From Methyloprofundus sp. (GTDB lineage: Bacteria; Pseudomonadota; Gammaproteobacteria; Methylococcales; Methylomonadaceae), in the NCBI GenBank assembly GCA_030619185.1, contig JAUXBW010000011.1:1-14568 (forward strand): DNA of 14,568 nucleotides, given 5' to 3'. The position numbers and the translations under genes were made by a program. The notes beneath the pieces were generated by a model that made no database searches, was not told where the DNA came from, and worked only from the letters and a program-made list of their open reading frames with translations. Below, piece by piece: positions 7,182 to 14,568 of the stretch (positions are counted from its first letter, which is position 1; each line of letters opens with the position of its first letter).

Positions 7182-7282
7182 TGGAAAATTAGGGCGCTGG
7201 AAATAAATAATCATCTGATATTGGGCTGGGTATTGTGAGAAAAAGGGGGGGGTAACAGCGTACTGGTATCGCGCTATTGTCT

Positions 7283-7540
7283 TTAGACTATGGAGATCAG
7301 TAAGGTTTTATTTGTTTTCTGATGATTGGGTGGGGCGTAAGAATAAATAAATTTCGACCCCTTCTTTATAAAATGCCCGCATTTTATAAAGAAGGGGTCG
7401 AAAGTTTTGTGCTTAGCTTTGCGCTGATATTTACTTTTATCTTTAAAAATAATTGCTTTGTTAAAGTGATGTGCATGCTTAGCGACCAGATTTTTGACCT
7501 CGGACACGCTGTTTTTATGTGATTTTTTGCGTTTTTTCAT
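7283..7540 (-). CDS. ArfA-like ribosome-rescue factor candidate with internal mRNA hairpin
   Basis: An 85-aa, very basic frame starting at ATG 7540 with an AGGGG ribosome site nine bases upstream. Residues 33-44 read KDKSKYQRKAKH, matching the pattern KxKxxYxRKxKH of E. coli ArfA (KGKGSYMRKGKH as I recall it). Upstream HAHHF (residues 22-26 region) can be aligned to the HDPLF segment with a two-residue gap. ArfA recruits release factor 2 to ribosomes stalled on non-stop mRNA. In E. coli its own mRNA is cut at a hairpin in the reading frame, giving a truncated active protein kept low by tmRNA. Here a perfect 25-bp hairpin covers codons 46-63, directly after this motif. If cut there, the product would be about 47-60 residues. 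Divergent from mnmG. The assignment rests on motif plus hairpin; a search was not possible. Confidence 0.65.
   Translation of the reverse strand: MKKRKKSHKNSVSEVKNLVAKHAHHFNKAIIFKDKSKYQRKAKHKTFDPFFIKCGHFIKKGSKFIYSYAPPNHQKTNKTLLISIV
7352..7403 (-). promoter_or_regulatory. Perfect 25-bp intragenic hairpin (candidate RNase III site / terminator)
   Basis: Arms 7352-7376 and 7379-7403 are exact reverse complements around a 2-nt centre, with no mismatch. On the sense strand of the ArfA-like gene the stem falls within codons 46-63 and is followed by TTTATTTATT, so it could also terminate transcription inside the frame. A stem over 20 bp is a typical RNase III substrate. The peptide encoded across it (FDPFFIK then FIKKGSKF) appears to be shaped by the base pairing. 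Confidence 0.8.
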
Positions 7541-7595
7541 AGTGATAACCCCTAAGGTTGATGAATAAAAAAATTTCTTTTGTGCAAAACTCCCG

Positions 7596-7623
7596 TGAAC
7601 AAATTAAAATACTCGTTTGTTCA
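7596..7623. promoter_or_regulatory. Divergent promoter region between the ArfA-like gene and mnmG, with an inverted repeat
   Basis: TGAACAAA (7596-7603) and TTTGTTCA (7616-7623) are exact inverted copies with 12 bp between, so the centres are 20 bp apart, two helical turns. The repeat spans plausible -10 elements in both directions: TAAAAT (7605-7610) toward mnmG, and TATTTT on the minus strand (7611-7606) with TTGTCT (7635-7630) 18 bp before it. An operator or simply AT-rich promoter DNA are both possible. Confidence 0.4.
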
Positions 7624-7639
7624 ATTTTAAGACAAGTCT

Positions 7640-9508
7640 GTGTTATTTACAAAAGAATTTGATGTTATTGTTATTGGCGGTGGCCATGCGGGTACAGAAT
7701 CCGCATTGGCAGCAGCGCGCGCAGGTGCGAAAACTTTATTATTAACTCAAAGTATTGATACTCTGGGGCAAATGAGCTGCAATCCTGCCATAGGCGGGAT
7801 TGGTAAAGGTCATCTGGTCAAAGAAGTAGATGCATTGGGTGGTGTGATGGCGCGTGCTATTGACCATGCAGGCATTCATTTTCGTATTTTAAATGCTAGC
7901 AAAGGTCCTGCAGTACGTGCAACACGCGGTCAGGCAGACCGCGAGTTATATAAGAAATTTATTAGAAATGTACTGGAAAATCAGCCAAATCTGATGTTGT
8001 TTCAGCAGGTAGTTTCAGATTTGATCGTTGCTGCGGAGGCAGTTGTTGGGGTCAAAACCCAAATGGGTTTGCAGTTTAGGGCAAAATCAGTGGTTTTAAC
8101 TGCGGGGACATTTCTAGGGGGTAGAATTCATATCGGCTTACAGAATTATACGGGTGGGCGTGCGGGGGATGCCGCCTCTATAGCTTTAGCTGAGCGATTG
8201 CGTGAATTACCTTTTAGGGTGGGGCGTTTAAAAACGGGTACGCCTCCACGTATCGATGGTCGCACCATTGATTTTTCGCGCTTAGAGCAGCAGCATGGCG
8301 ATACGCCGGTGCCGGTTTTTTCTTTTATGGGGGACGCGAATCAGCATCCTGAGCAAGTCCCCTGCTATATCACACGAACGAATCAGCAAACGCATGATAT
8401 TATCCGTGGCGGGTTAGATCGTTCACCTATGTATGCTGGCGAGATTGAAGGCAAGGGGCCGCGTTATTGCCCCTCAATAGAAGATAAAGTGGTGCGCTTT
8501 GCAGAGCGCGATTCGCATCAGATTTTTATAGAACCTGAAGGCTTAAATACTAACGAGTATTATCCTAATGGTATTTCGACCAGTCTGCCTTTTGATGTGC
8601 AGTACCGGTTTGTACGCTCAATGCTGGGCTTTGAGCAAGCAGAAATTGTTCGCCCAGGCTATGCGATAGAATATGATTTTTTTGATCCAAGGGACTTAAA
8701 AACCTCACTGGAAACTAAATATATGGAGGGTTTGTTTTTTGCCGGGCAGATCAATGGTACAACAGGGTATGAAGAAGCGGCGGCACAAGGCTTAATCGCG
8801 GGTTTAAATGCTGCGCATAAGGCTCTGGGAAAGGAAAGCTGGTGTCCGGCGCGAGATGAAGCTTATATCGGAGTTATGATTGACGACTTAATTGCTCATG
8901 GGACGACAGAGCCATATCGAATGTTTACCAGTCGTGCTGAATATCGGTTATTATTGCGCGAAGATAATGCGGATTTACGTTTAACTGAAAAAGGTCGGGA
9001 ATTACAGCTCGTCAGCGATCAGCAATGGCAGTTTTTTAATGAAAAACGGGAAAGTATTGTCCATACGCAGCAGATGTTGCAAGCAAAATGGATTAGAAAG
9101 GATTCCCCGGAGGCAAAGCGAGTGGCTGAAATATGGGGGAAGCCTCTATCAAAGGAGGTAAATTTAATGGATTTATTACGCCGTCCTGAGGTTGATATTG
9201 TGCGGCTGATAGAGTTTTCTGATAATCTAGCTGTTGCAGATCAAGTTGCGCAGCAAGTCGAAATACAGGCAAAATATGCGGGTTATATTGACCGCCAGAA
9301 ACAGGATATTGATAAGGCGAAGCGCTACGATCATTTGCGGATTCCAGAAGATCTGGATTTTAATCTGGTTAAAGGCCTGTCCAATGAAGTGCGCGAAAAA
9401 TTTATAATACAACGCCCCGAAACATTGGGTCTGGCTTCAAGAATTCCTGGTGTAACTCCAGCTGCTATTTCTTTATTACTTATCTATATGAAAAAGAAAA
9501 ATGGATAG
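7640..9508 (+). CDS. mnmG: tRNA uridine-5-carboxymethylaminomethyl modification enzyme MnmG (GidA)
   Basis: FAD- and NADH-dependent enzyme that, with MnmE, adds carboxymethylaminomethyl (or aminomethyl) to uridine 34 of several tRNAs, using a methylenetetrahydrofolate carbon. The 622-aa product is of normal length. It has the FAD dinucleotide fold [13 protein letters not shown] near the N-terminus, the signature [13 protein letters not shown] with Cys47, and KGPRYCPS with Cys277; both cysteines fall at the same numbers as in E. coli. [12 protein letters not shown] and the C-terminal helical domain ([10 protein letters not shown]) are intact. The start is GTG 7640, seven codons before the Rossmann strand as usual. 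The ribosome site is weak. It heads an operon with rsmG, which overlaps it by 8 nt. mnmE is not in this window. Confidence 0.98.
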   Translation: MLFTKEFDVIVIGGGHAGTESALAAARAGAKTLLLTQSIDTLGQMSCNPAIGGIGKGHLVKEVDALGGVMARAIDHAGIHFRILNASKGPAVRATRGQADRELYKKFIRNVLENQPNLMLFQQVVSDLIVAAEAVVGVKTQMGLQFRAKSVVLTAGTFLGGRIHIGLQNYTGGRAGDAASIALAERLRELPFRVGRLKTGTPPRIDGRTIDFSRLEQQHGDTPVPVFSFMGDANQHPEQVPCYITRTNQQTHDIIRGGLDRSPMYAGEIEGKGPRYCPSIEDKVVRFAERDSHQIFIEPEGLNTNEYYPNGISTSLPFDVQYRFVRSMLGFEQAEIVRPGYAIEYDFFDPRDLKTSLETKYMEGLFFAGQINGTTGYEEAAAQGLIAGLNAAHKALGKESWCPARDEAYIGVMIDDLIAHGTTEPYRMFTSRAEYRLLLREDNADLRLTEKGRELQLVSDQQWQFFNEKRESIVHTQQMLQAKWIRKDSPEAKRVAEIWGKPLSKEVNLMDLLRRPEVDIVRLIEFSDNLAVADQVAQQVEIQAKYAGYIDRQKQDIDKAKRYDHLRIPEDLDFNLVKGLSNEVREKFIIQRPETLGLASRIPGVTPAAISLLLIYMKKKNG

Positions 9509-10118
9509 TGGCCGTATGCTTCTGCAGTCGGGAATTGAGGAGCTGGGTCTAGATGCAACAACGGCACAAATTGACTCCTTGCTGGTTTTTGTAGGCCTGA
9601 TCGAGAAGTGGAACAAGAGTTTCAATCTTACCGCTATTCGTGACCGGAATGAAATGTTGCGTTTACATATATTAGATAGTCTGGCCGTCTTGCCTTTTAT
9701 TTCTGGCAATAAGATTATCGATGTAGGCACGGGGGCTGGTTTGCCTGGTATTCCTCTTGCTATATTCCTACCTCATGTGCAATTTACATTATTGGATAGC
9801 AATTCCAAAAAAACACGATTTGTACAGCAGGCCGTAATGGAATTACAATTGCCTAATGTTGAGGTAGTGCATAGCCGGGTTGAAAGCCTGGGTCGCGAAG
9901 GGGAGTATGATGTGGTTTTGAGTCGGGCATTTGCTGGATTGGAAGATATTATGAGCCTGACAGAATACCTCTTGCAGTCTGCGGGAGTCTTGATTGCAAT
10001 GAAGGGGCAGGTCCCCGAGTTAGAGCTTAAAGAAATGAGTAGATCTTATACAGTTAAATCAATTGTAGTGCCCGGTGTTGAAGCTGAACGGTGTGTGCTG
10101 CGGATAAATAAAGTATGA
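9501..10118 (+). CDS. rsmG: 16S rRNA (guanine-527-N7) methyltransferase RsmG
   Basis: SAM-dependent methyltransferase that makes m7G527 in 16S rRNA of the 30S subunit; loss in other bacteria gives low-level streptomycin resistance. The 205-aa chain shows the family's [13 protein letters not shown] segment (about residues 36-48), HILDSL, and SAM motif [11 protein letters not shown] at residues 74-83. [10 protein letters not shown] and MKGQVPE follow. The start at ATG 9501 overlaps mnmG by 8 nt, suggesting translational coupling. ATG 9516 is an alternative that would shorten it by five residues, and neither has a strong ribosome site. It overlaps parA by 4 nt (ATGA). Confidence 0.97.
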   Translation: MDSGRMLLQSGIEELGLDATTAQIDSLLVFVGLIEKWNKSFNLTAIRDRNEMLRLHILDSLAVLPFISGNKIIDVGTGAGLPGIPLAIFLPHVQFTLLDSNSKKTRFVQQAVMELQLPNVEVVHSRVESLGREGEYDVVLSRAFAGLEDIMSLTEYLLQSAGVLIAMKGQVPELELKEMSRSYTVKSIVVPGVEAERCVLRINKV

Positions 10119-10882
10119 CAAAAATAATAGCAGTAACCAATCAAAAAGGGGGGGTAGGCAAAACTACCACCAGCGTCAATTTAGCGGCTTCATTGGCGGC
10201 AGCAAAGCGTAAAGTGTTATTGATTGATTTAGACCCGCAGGGCAATGCCGCCATGGGGTGTGGTATCGATAAGGCAAATGTGGCGTATTCCAGTTGTGAC
10301 TTGTTGCTTGAAGATATGCCTGTTTCTGAAATGATTATTCCTGTCTCGGAATTCGATTTTGATGTGATTGCCGGAAACTCAGACTTGACTGTAGCTGAGG
10401 TGGAGTTGATGAAAATGACGCAGCGCGAGCGACGGCTGGCGAGTGCCCTGGAGCAAGTGAAGGGGGAATATGATTATATTCTGATTGACTGTCCTCCTTC
10501 GTTGAATATGCTGACATTAAATGCGATGGTTGCGGCAAATAGTGTTCTAGTGCCTATGCAATGCGAATATTATGCACTAGAGGGTTTGTCTGCCTTAATG
10601 GAGACTTTGCGCAATATACAGGAAAAGGCCAATCCAACTCTGTATCTGGAGGGGATACTGCGTACTATGTATGATAATCGTAGTCGGTTGACCAAAGATG
10701 TGTCAGAGCAATTAGTCGAGTATTTTGCAGATAAGGTATTTAGAACCTGTGTGCCTCGAAATATCAGGCTGGCAGAAGCACCCAGTCATGGTATGCCAGT
10801 GCTGCAATATGATAAAAGTTCGCGTGGCGCGATCGCTTATATTGCTCTGGCGGGTGAATTAATCAGAAAGGAAAATACATAA
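10115..10882 (+). CDS. parA: Chromosome-partitioning ATPase ParA (Soj)
   Basis: Deviant Walker ATPase that, with ParB-parS, segregates replicated origins by moving along the nucleoid. In 255 residues it has the deviant Walker A motif KGGVGKTT (residues 11-18, with the signature Lys11), the A' strand LLIDLDPQGN (Asp38, Asp40) and Walker B LIDCPPS (Asp125). The late motif NIRLAEAPSHG typical of chromosomal ParA is also present. The start codon overlaps the rsmG stop as ATGA. parB follows after 4 bp. Length and the absence of an N-terminal DNA-binding domain point to the chromosomal rather than plasmid P1 type. Confidence 0.97.
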   Translation: MTKIIAVTNQKGGVGKTTTSVNLAASLAAAKRKVLLIDLDPQGNAAMGCGIDKANVAYSSCDLLLEDMPVSEMIIPVSEFDFDVIAGNSDLTVAEVELMKMTQRERRLASALEQVKGEYDYILIDCPPSLNMLTLNAMVAANSVLVPMQCEYYALEGLSALMETLRNIQEKANPTLYLEGILRTMYDNRSRLTKDVSEQLVEYFADKVFRTCVPRNIRLAEAPSHGMPVLQYDKSSRGAIAYIALAGELIRKENT

Positions 10883-10886
10883 GCGT

Positions 10887-11780
10887 ATGGCGGAAAAGAA
10901 AAGAGGCTTAGGGAAGGGGCTAGGCGCATTAATGGGTGATATAGGTGTTAAAGAGCAGGTTAAAAATATGGCTCTGAGCCTGCCCGTAGAATATCTGCAG
11001 CGTGGTAAATATCAGCCCAGAAAAGATATAGATCCAGAGCGTTTGCAAGAGTTAGCTGAGTCAATCAAAGCTCAGGGTATTGTGCAGCCGATTGTCGTCA
11101 GGGAGGTGGGGTATAATAAATATGAGATTATCGCGGGGGAGCGGCGCTGGCGAGCGGGTCAATTAGCCGGGTTAGTAGAAGTGCCAGTGCTGATAAAGGA
11201 GATTGATGATCGTACCGCTATAGCTATTTCCCTAATTGAAAATATACAGCGTGAAGATTTAAATCCTCTGGAGGAGGCGGGCGCATTTCAGCGCCTGATA
11301 GAAGAATTTGATTTTACCCATCAGCAAATTGCCGAAGCTGTGGGAAAGTCCCGGGTAGCAGTAACAAATTTGCTAAGACTGAATGAGTTGCAAACTGAAG
11401 TTAAAATGTTATTAGTAAAAGGCGCTCTGGGTATGGGGCATGCGCGTGCATTATTGAGCCTGGAACCAGAAAAGCAGATTGCTCTGGCAAATAAGGTTGC
11501 CGAAGAAGGTTTGTCGGTGCGAGTGACGGAAAAACTGGCGCAAGACGCAATCAAAGAAAAACAAGGTAACAAGGAACATATTCCCGTACAGACGCATGAG
11601 AGGATAATCGATCGAGATACTTTGCGCTTACAGGAGGCAATGACAGGTTTTGTGGGTGCAAAAACCACAATTAAGCATAAGCAAAATGGTCAGGGGCTTG
11701 TAGTAATAAGCTATAATAGTCTTGATGAGCTTGAAGGTATCGTATCGCGGTTTGATATAAATAATGGTGTCGCGGAATAA
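10887..11780 (+). CDS. parB: Chromosome-partitioning protein ParB (Spo0J)
   Basis: CTP-dependent DNA clamp that loads at parS sites near the origin and stimulates ParA. The 297-aa protein begins with the ParA-contacting peptide KKRGLGKGLGALMGD. The CTP-binding region follows with QPRKDID, GIVQPIVVR, GERRWRA (residues 84-90) and ENIQREDLNP (from residue 118). A helix-turn-helix lies at about residues 149-170 (HQQIAEAVGKSRVAVTNLLRL), and a C-terminal dimerisation region closes the protein. ATG 10887 is four bases after parA's stop. I saw no parS-like TGTTTCACGTGAAACA in the window. Confidence 0.97.
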   Translation: MAEKKRGLGKGLGALMGDIGVKEQVKNMALSLPVEYLQRGKYQPRKDIDPERLQELAESIKAQGIVQPIVVREVGYNKYEIIAGERRWRAGQLAGLVEVPVLIKEIDDRTAIAISLIENIQREDLNPLEEAGAFQRLIEEFDFTHQQIAEAVGKSRVAVTNLLRLNELQTEVKMLLVKGALGMGHARALLSLEPEKQIALANKVAEEGLSVRVTEKLAQDAIKEKQGNKEHIPVQTHERIIDRDTLRLQEAMTGFVGAKTTIKHKQNGQGLVVISYNSLDELEGIVSRFDINNGVAE

Positions 11781-11872
11781 TGGAGTACAGACAAAGAGCT
11801 TAACGTAGCAATTATCTAAATATGGAATAAGGTAAATTAGCTGGCTTTTACCTAGTATCAGAAAATCCCTCC

Positions 11873-11901
11873 TTGCTTAAATGTGTTCTGAAAGTTATAA
11901 T
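11873..11901 (+). promoter_or_regulatory. atpI: Sigma-70 promoter of the ATP synthase operon
   Basis: TTGCTT (11873-11878), a 17-bp spacer and a perfect TATAAT (11896-11901). Transcription would begin near 11908, about 20 nt before the atpI start. The 147-bp parB-atpI gap holds no gene, so the ATP synthase genes appear to have their own promoter rather than depending on read-through from parB. Confidence 0.7.
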
Positions 11902-11927
11902 TCGCCTATTATTCGTTCAGGTTTTTT

Positions 11928-12296
11928 GTGAGAAAAATACTCAGGCTTTCAGTTGTAAATAAGATTCTTGTGGGGCAGTTTCTAATTGTCGCGTGTGTTA
12001 CTGCAGGTTTTTTTGTGCTGGGTAATGAAATAAGTGCCAAATCTGCATTTTATGGTGGGTTGGCGGCATTAATTCCCAATGGGTATTTTGCTCGAAGAAT
12101 CAATAAACACAAGGGACAGGAAGCGAAGAAAATTGTTCGGTCGTTTTATGCGGGTGAATCAGGGAAGCTATTTATCACGGCAATTATTTTTGCACTGATT
12201 TTTCAGGACCCCAGGATAAATTTTATGGCTGTCATGGCAACCTATATTGCAGCATTAACAGTTTTTTGGTTTGCGTTATTTATACGTAAATATTAA
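11928..12296 (+). CDS. atpI: ATP synthase subunit I (assembly-associated membrane protein)
   Basis: Small membrane protein at the head of F-type ATP synthase operons, linked to assembly of the c-ring and to ion transport in other bacteria; it is not part of the finished enzyme. The 122-aa product has four hydrophobic segments, at about residues 9-31, 35-53, 75-92 and 98-119. The AALIPNGYFARR segment is characteristic of the proteobacterial family. Translation starts at GTG 11928, with AGG about six bases upstream. atpB follows after 21 bp. Confidence 0.93.
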   Translation: MRKILRLSVVNKILVGQFLIVACVTAGFFVLGNEISAKSAFYGGLAALIPNGYFARRINKHKGQEAKKIVRSFYAGESGKLFITAIIFALIFQDPRINFMAVMATYIAALTVFWFALFIRKY

Positions 12297-13094
<798 letters not shown>

Positions 13095-13125
13095 TTAAGA
13101 TCTACACTAATCTATTAAATTTTAA

Positions 13126-13434
<309 letters not shown>

Positions 13435-13477
13435 GACACTCTCGTAAGTTATTTTAACAGCAACATGAGGAAGGCTA

Positions 13478-13957
13478 GTGAGTATTAATGCTACGCTAAT
13501 CGGTCAGATGATTACCTTTACACTTCTGGTATGGTTTACCATGAAGTATATCTGGCCACCACTAATTGGCGCTATCGAAGAACGTAAAGCAAAAATCGCC
13601 GAAGGATTGGCGGCGGCTGAAAAAGGCCAGGAAGATATGGAGCGAGCAGCTAAGAAAGCTGCCAACGTTTTAAGAGAAGCAAAACAACAATCAGCTGATA
13701 TTGTAAATCTTGCACAAAAACGTGCGAATGAGATCGTTGAAGAATCAAAGGGCACAGCTAAGCAGGAAGGTGCGCGGATGATTGAAGCGGCTCAGGCGCA
13801 GATTGAGCAAGAAATGCAAAGAGCACAAGAACAAATGCGTAAAGAAGTTTCTGCACTGGCGTTAAAAGCAGCGGGACAGATATTACAGCAGGAAATTGAC
13901 AAAGCTAAGCACAAAGAGCTACTCGGCAAAGTATCTGAGCAATTAGGTCAAGTGTAA
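13478..13957 (+). CDS. atpF: F0F1 ATP synthase subunit b
   Basis: Peripheral stalk subunit holding F1 to subunit a. The 159-aa protein has one N-terminal membrane helix (about residues 8-26, [21 protein letters not shown]). A long charged, alanine-rich helix runs from residue 33 to the end and forms the right-handed dimeric stalk. The start is GTG 13478 behind a GAGGAAGG ribosome site; length is close to the E. coli 156 residues. Its stop overlaps the atpH start by one base (TAATG). There is a single b gene and no b', as in most Gammaproteobacteria. Confidence 0.97.
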   Translation: MSINATLIGQMITFTLLVWFTMKYIWPPLIGAIEERKAKIAEGLAAAEKGQEDMERAAKKAANVLREAKQQSADIVNLAQKRANEIVEESKGTAKQEGARMIEAAQAQIEQEMQRAQEQMRKEVSALALKAAGQILQQEIDKAKHKELLGKVSEQLGQV

Positions 13958-14487
13958 TGAGTGAACTAGCAACTTTGGCAAGACCGTATGCAGAAGCAGT
14001 GTTTAAAAGAGCAAAAGAATCAGGCAACTCCCAGGAGTGGTCTGAAAATCTAGCTTTTCTATCTGCCATTATGCAGGATGAGGGCTTAGCTGCAATTGTG
14101 AATAACCCAAGAGTTGAGGAAGATAGATTAACAGCGCTATTGCTGGAAATTTGCCAGGATCAAGTCACTGGGGAAGCTAATAATTTTCTTAAACTATTAA
14201 TAGAAAATGGAAGATTAAAATTAGCGCCACAAATTGCGGAATTATTCGAGAAACACAAAGCTGAAGATGAAGGTTATGTCGATGTTGACGTTATAACGGC
14301 TTATGCTTTAACTAAGGTAGAAGAGAAAAGTTTTGCTACAGCACTAGAAAAATCACTCAATAAAAAAGTCAATATCACAGCAAGTATTGATAAGAGCTTA
14401 ATGGGTGGCTATTTAGTAAAAGCAGGCGATACCGTGATTGACGGCTCTATCAGTGGTCAACTTCAACAACTAGCTAAAAGGATCTAA
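13957..14487 (+). CDS. atpH: F0F1 ATP synthase subunit delta
   Basis: OSCP/delta subunit that caps F1 and joins it to the b stalk. The 176-aa protein starts ELATLARPYAEAVFKRAKE, matching the family's N-terminal alpha-bundle. It ends with the conserved C-terminal segment around LMGGYLVKAGDTVIDGSISGQLQQL, typical of the proteobacterial subunit (E. coli 177 residues). It overlaps atpF by one base, consistent with coupled translation. Confidence 0.97.
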   Translation: MSELATLARPYAEAVFKRAKESGNSQEWSENLAFLSAIMQDEGLAAIVNNPRVEEDRLTALLLEICQDQVTGEANNFLKLLIENGRLKLAPQIAELFEKHKAEDEGYVDVDVITAYALTKVEEKSFATALEKSLNKKVNITASIDKSLMGGYLVKAGDTVIDGSISGQLQQLAKRI

Positions 14488-14508
14488 CAGCTTAGACTGA
14501 GAAAAAAT

Positions 14509-14568
14509 ATGCAATTAAATCCATCTGAAATAAGTGATCTGATTAAGAAACGGATCGAAAATTTCGAC
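14509..14568 (+). CDS. atpA: F0F1 ATP synthase subunit alpha, first 20 codons (partial)
   Basis: ATG 14509, 21 bp after the atpH stop, opens a frame to the window edge reading MQLNPSEISDLIKKRIENFD. This is the standard N-terminus of gammaproteobacterial alpha subunit (MQLN-SEIS-LIK-RI--F). The nucleotide-binding domains lie outside the window. Position and sequence make the call secure despite its short length. Confidence 0.93.
   Translation, partial: MQLNPSEISDLIKKRIENFD

Noticed and set aside
7322..7522. Plus-strand 66-codon open frame opposite the ArfA-like gene
   Set aside because: It is the antisense image of the minus-strand gene, has no ribosome site, and its sequence is explained by the complementary frame and hairpin.
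7541..7639. Possible replication origin next to mnmG
   Set aside because: mnmG often lies near oriC, but I saw no DnaA boxes (TTATNCACA) in this short AT-rich gap, and dnaA is not in the window.
10115..11780. parS site near parAB
   Set aside because: No sequence close to TGTTTCACGTGAAACA was found by eye in or around the genes.
11830..11853. Inverted repeat AGGTAAA/TTTACCT after parB as a terminator
   Set aside because: The stem is only 7 bp, AT-rich, and has no following T run.

Overview
The window reads as a chromosomal segment of a gammaproteobacterium of moderate to low GC. The closest familiar gene order is mnmG-rsmG-parA-parB-atpI-atpBEFH-atpA, which in many Gammaproteobacteria lies near the replication origin. 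A methane- or methanol-oxidising lineage is possible, but nothing here proves it. Protein-level matches to E. coli residue positions are close: MetH zinc cysteines and cobalamin histidine, MnmG Cys47 and Cys277, and the AtpB 'LRLFGN' arginine.

Layout. 1-2329 (minus): the first 776 codons of cobalamin-dependent methionine synthase metH, cut by the window edge inside the B12 domain. 2435-2620 (plus): a DUF2970 membrane peptide. 2719-3147 (minus): an unrecognised 142-aa membrane protein. 3466-3594 (plus): an unrecognised 42-aa membrane peptide with its own promoter and terminator. 3899-5800 (plus): a 633-aa protein joining an HTTM (vitamin-K-carboxylase-like) membrane domain to a DCC/DUF393 thiol-disulfide domain. 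5970-7100: two near-identical tiny lipoprotein-like genes in convergent orientation, separated by about 0.9 kb with no recognisable gene but with long inverted repeats. 7283-7540 (minus): an 85-aa basic protein with an ArfA-like motif whose mRNA carries a perfect 25-bp hairpin inside the reading frame. 7640-11780 (plus): a tight operon of mnmG (tRNA wobble-uridine modification), rsmG (16S rRNA m7G methylation), parA and parB (chromosome partitioning). 11928 to the end (plus): the F-type ATP synthase operon atpI-atpB-atpE-atpF-atpH-atpA, preceded by a good sigma-70 promoter; only the first 20 codons of atpA are present.

The right half is conserved housekeeping DNA. The accessory interest lies between 2.4 and 7.6 kb, mainly in small genes. 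The two strongest observations are: (a) the ArfA-like gene with a hairpin after its KxKxxYxRKxKH motif, the arrangement expected of a ribosome-rescue factor made from a truncated, non-stop mRNA; and (b) the duplicated 35-37 aa lipoprotein-like genes, whose copies differ mostly at silent sites and keep the same promoter architecture, so both are probably expressed and selected.
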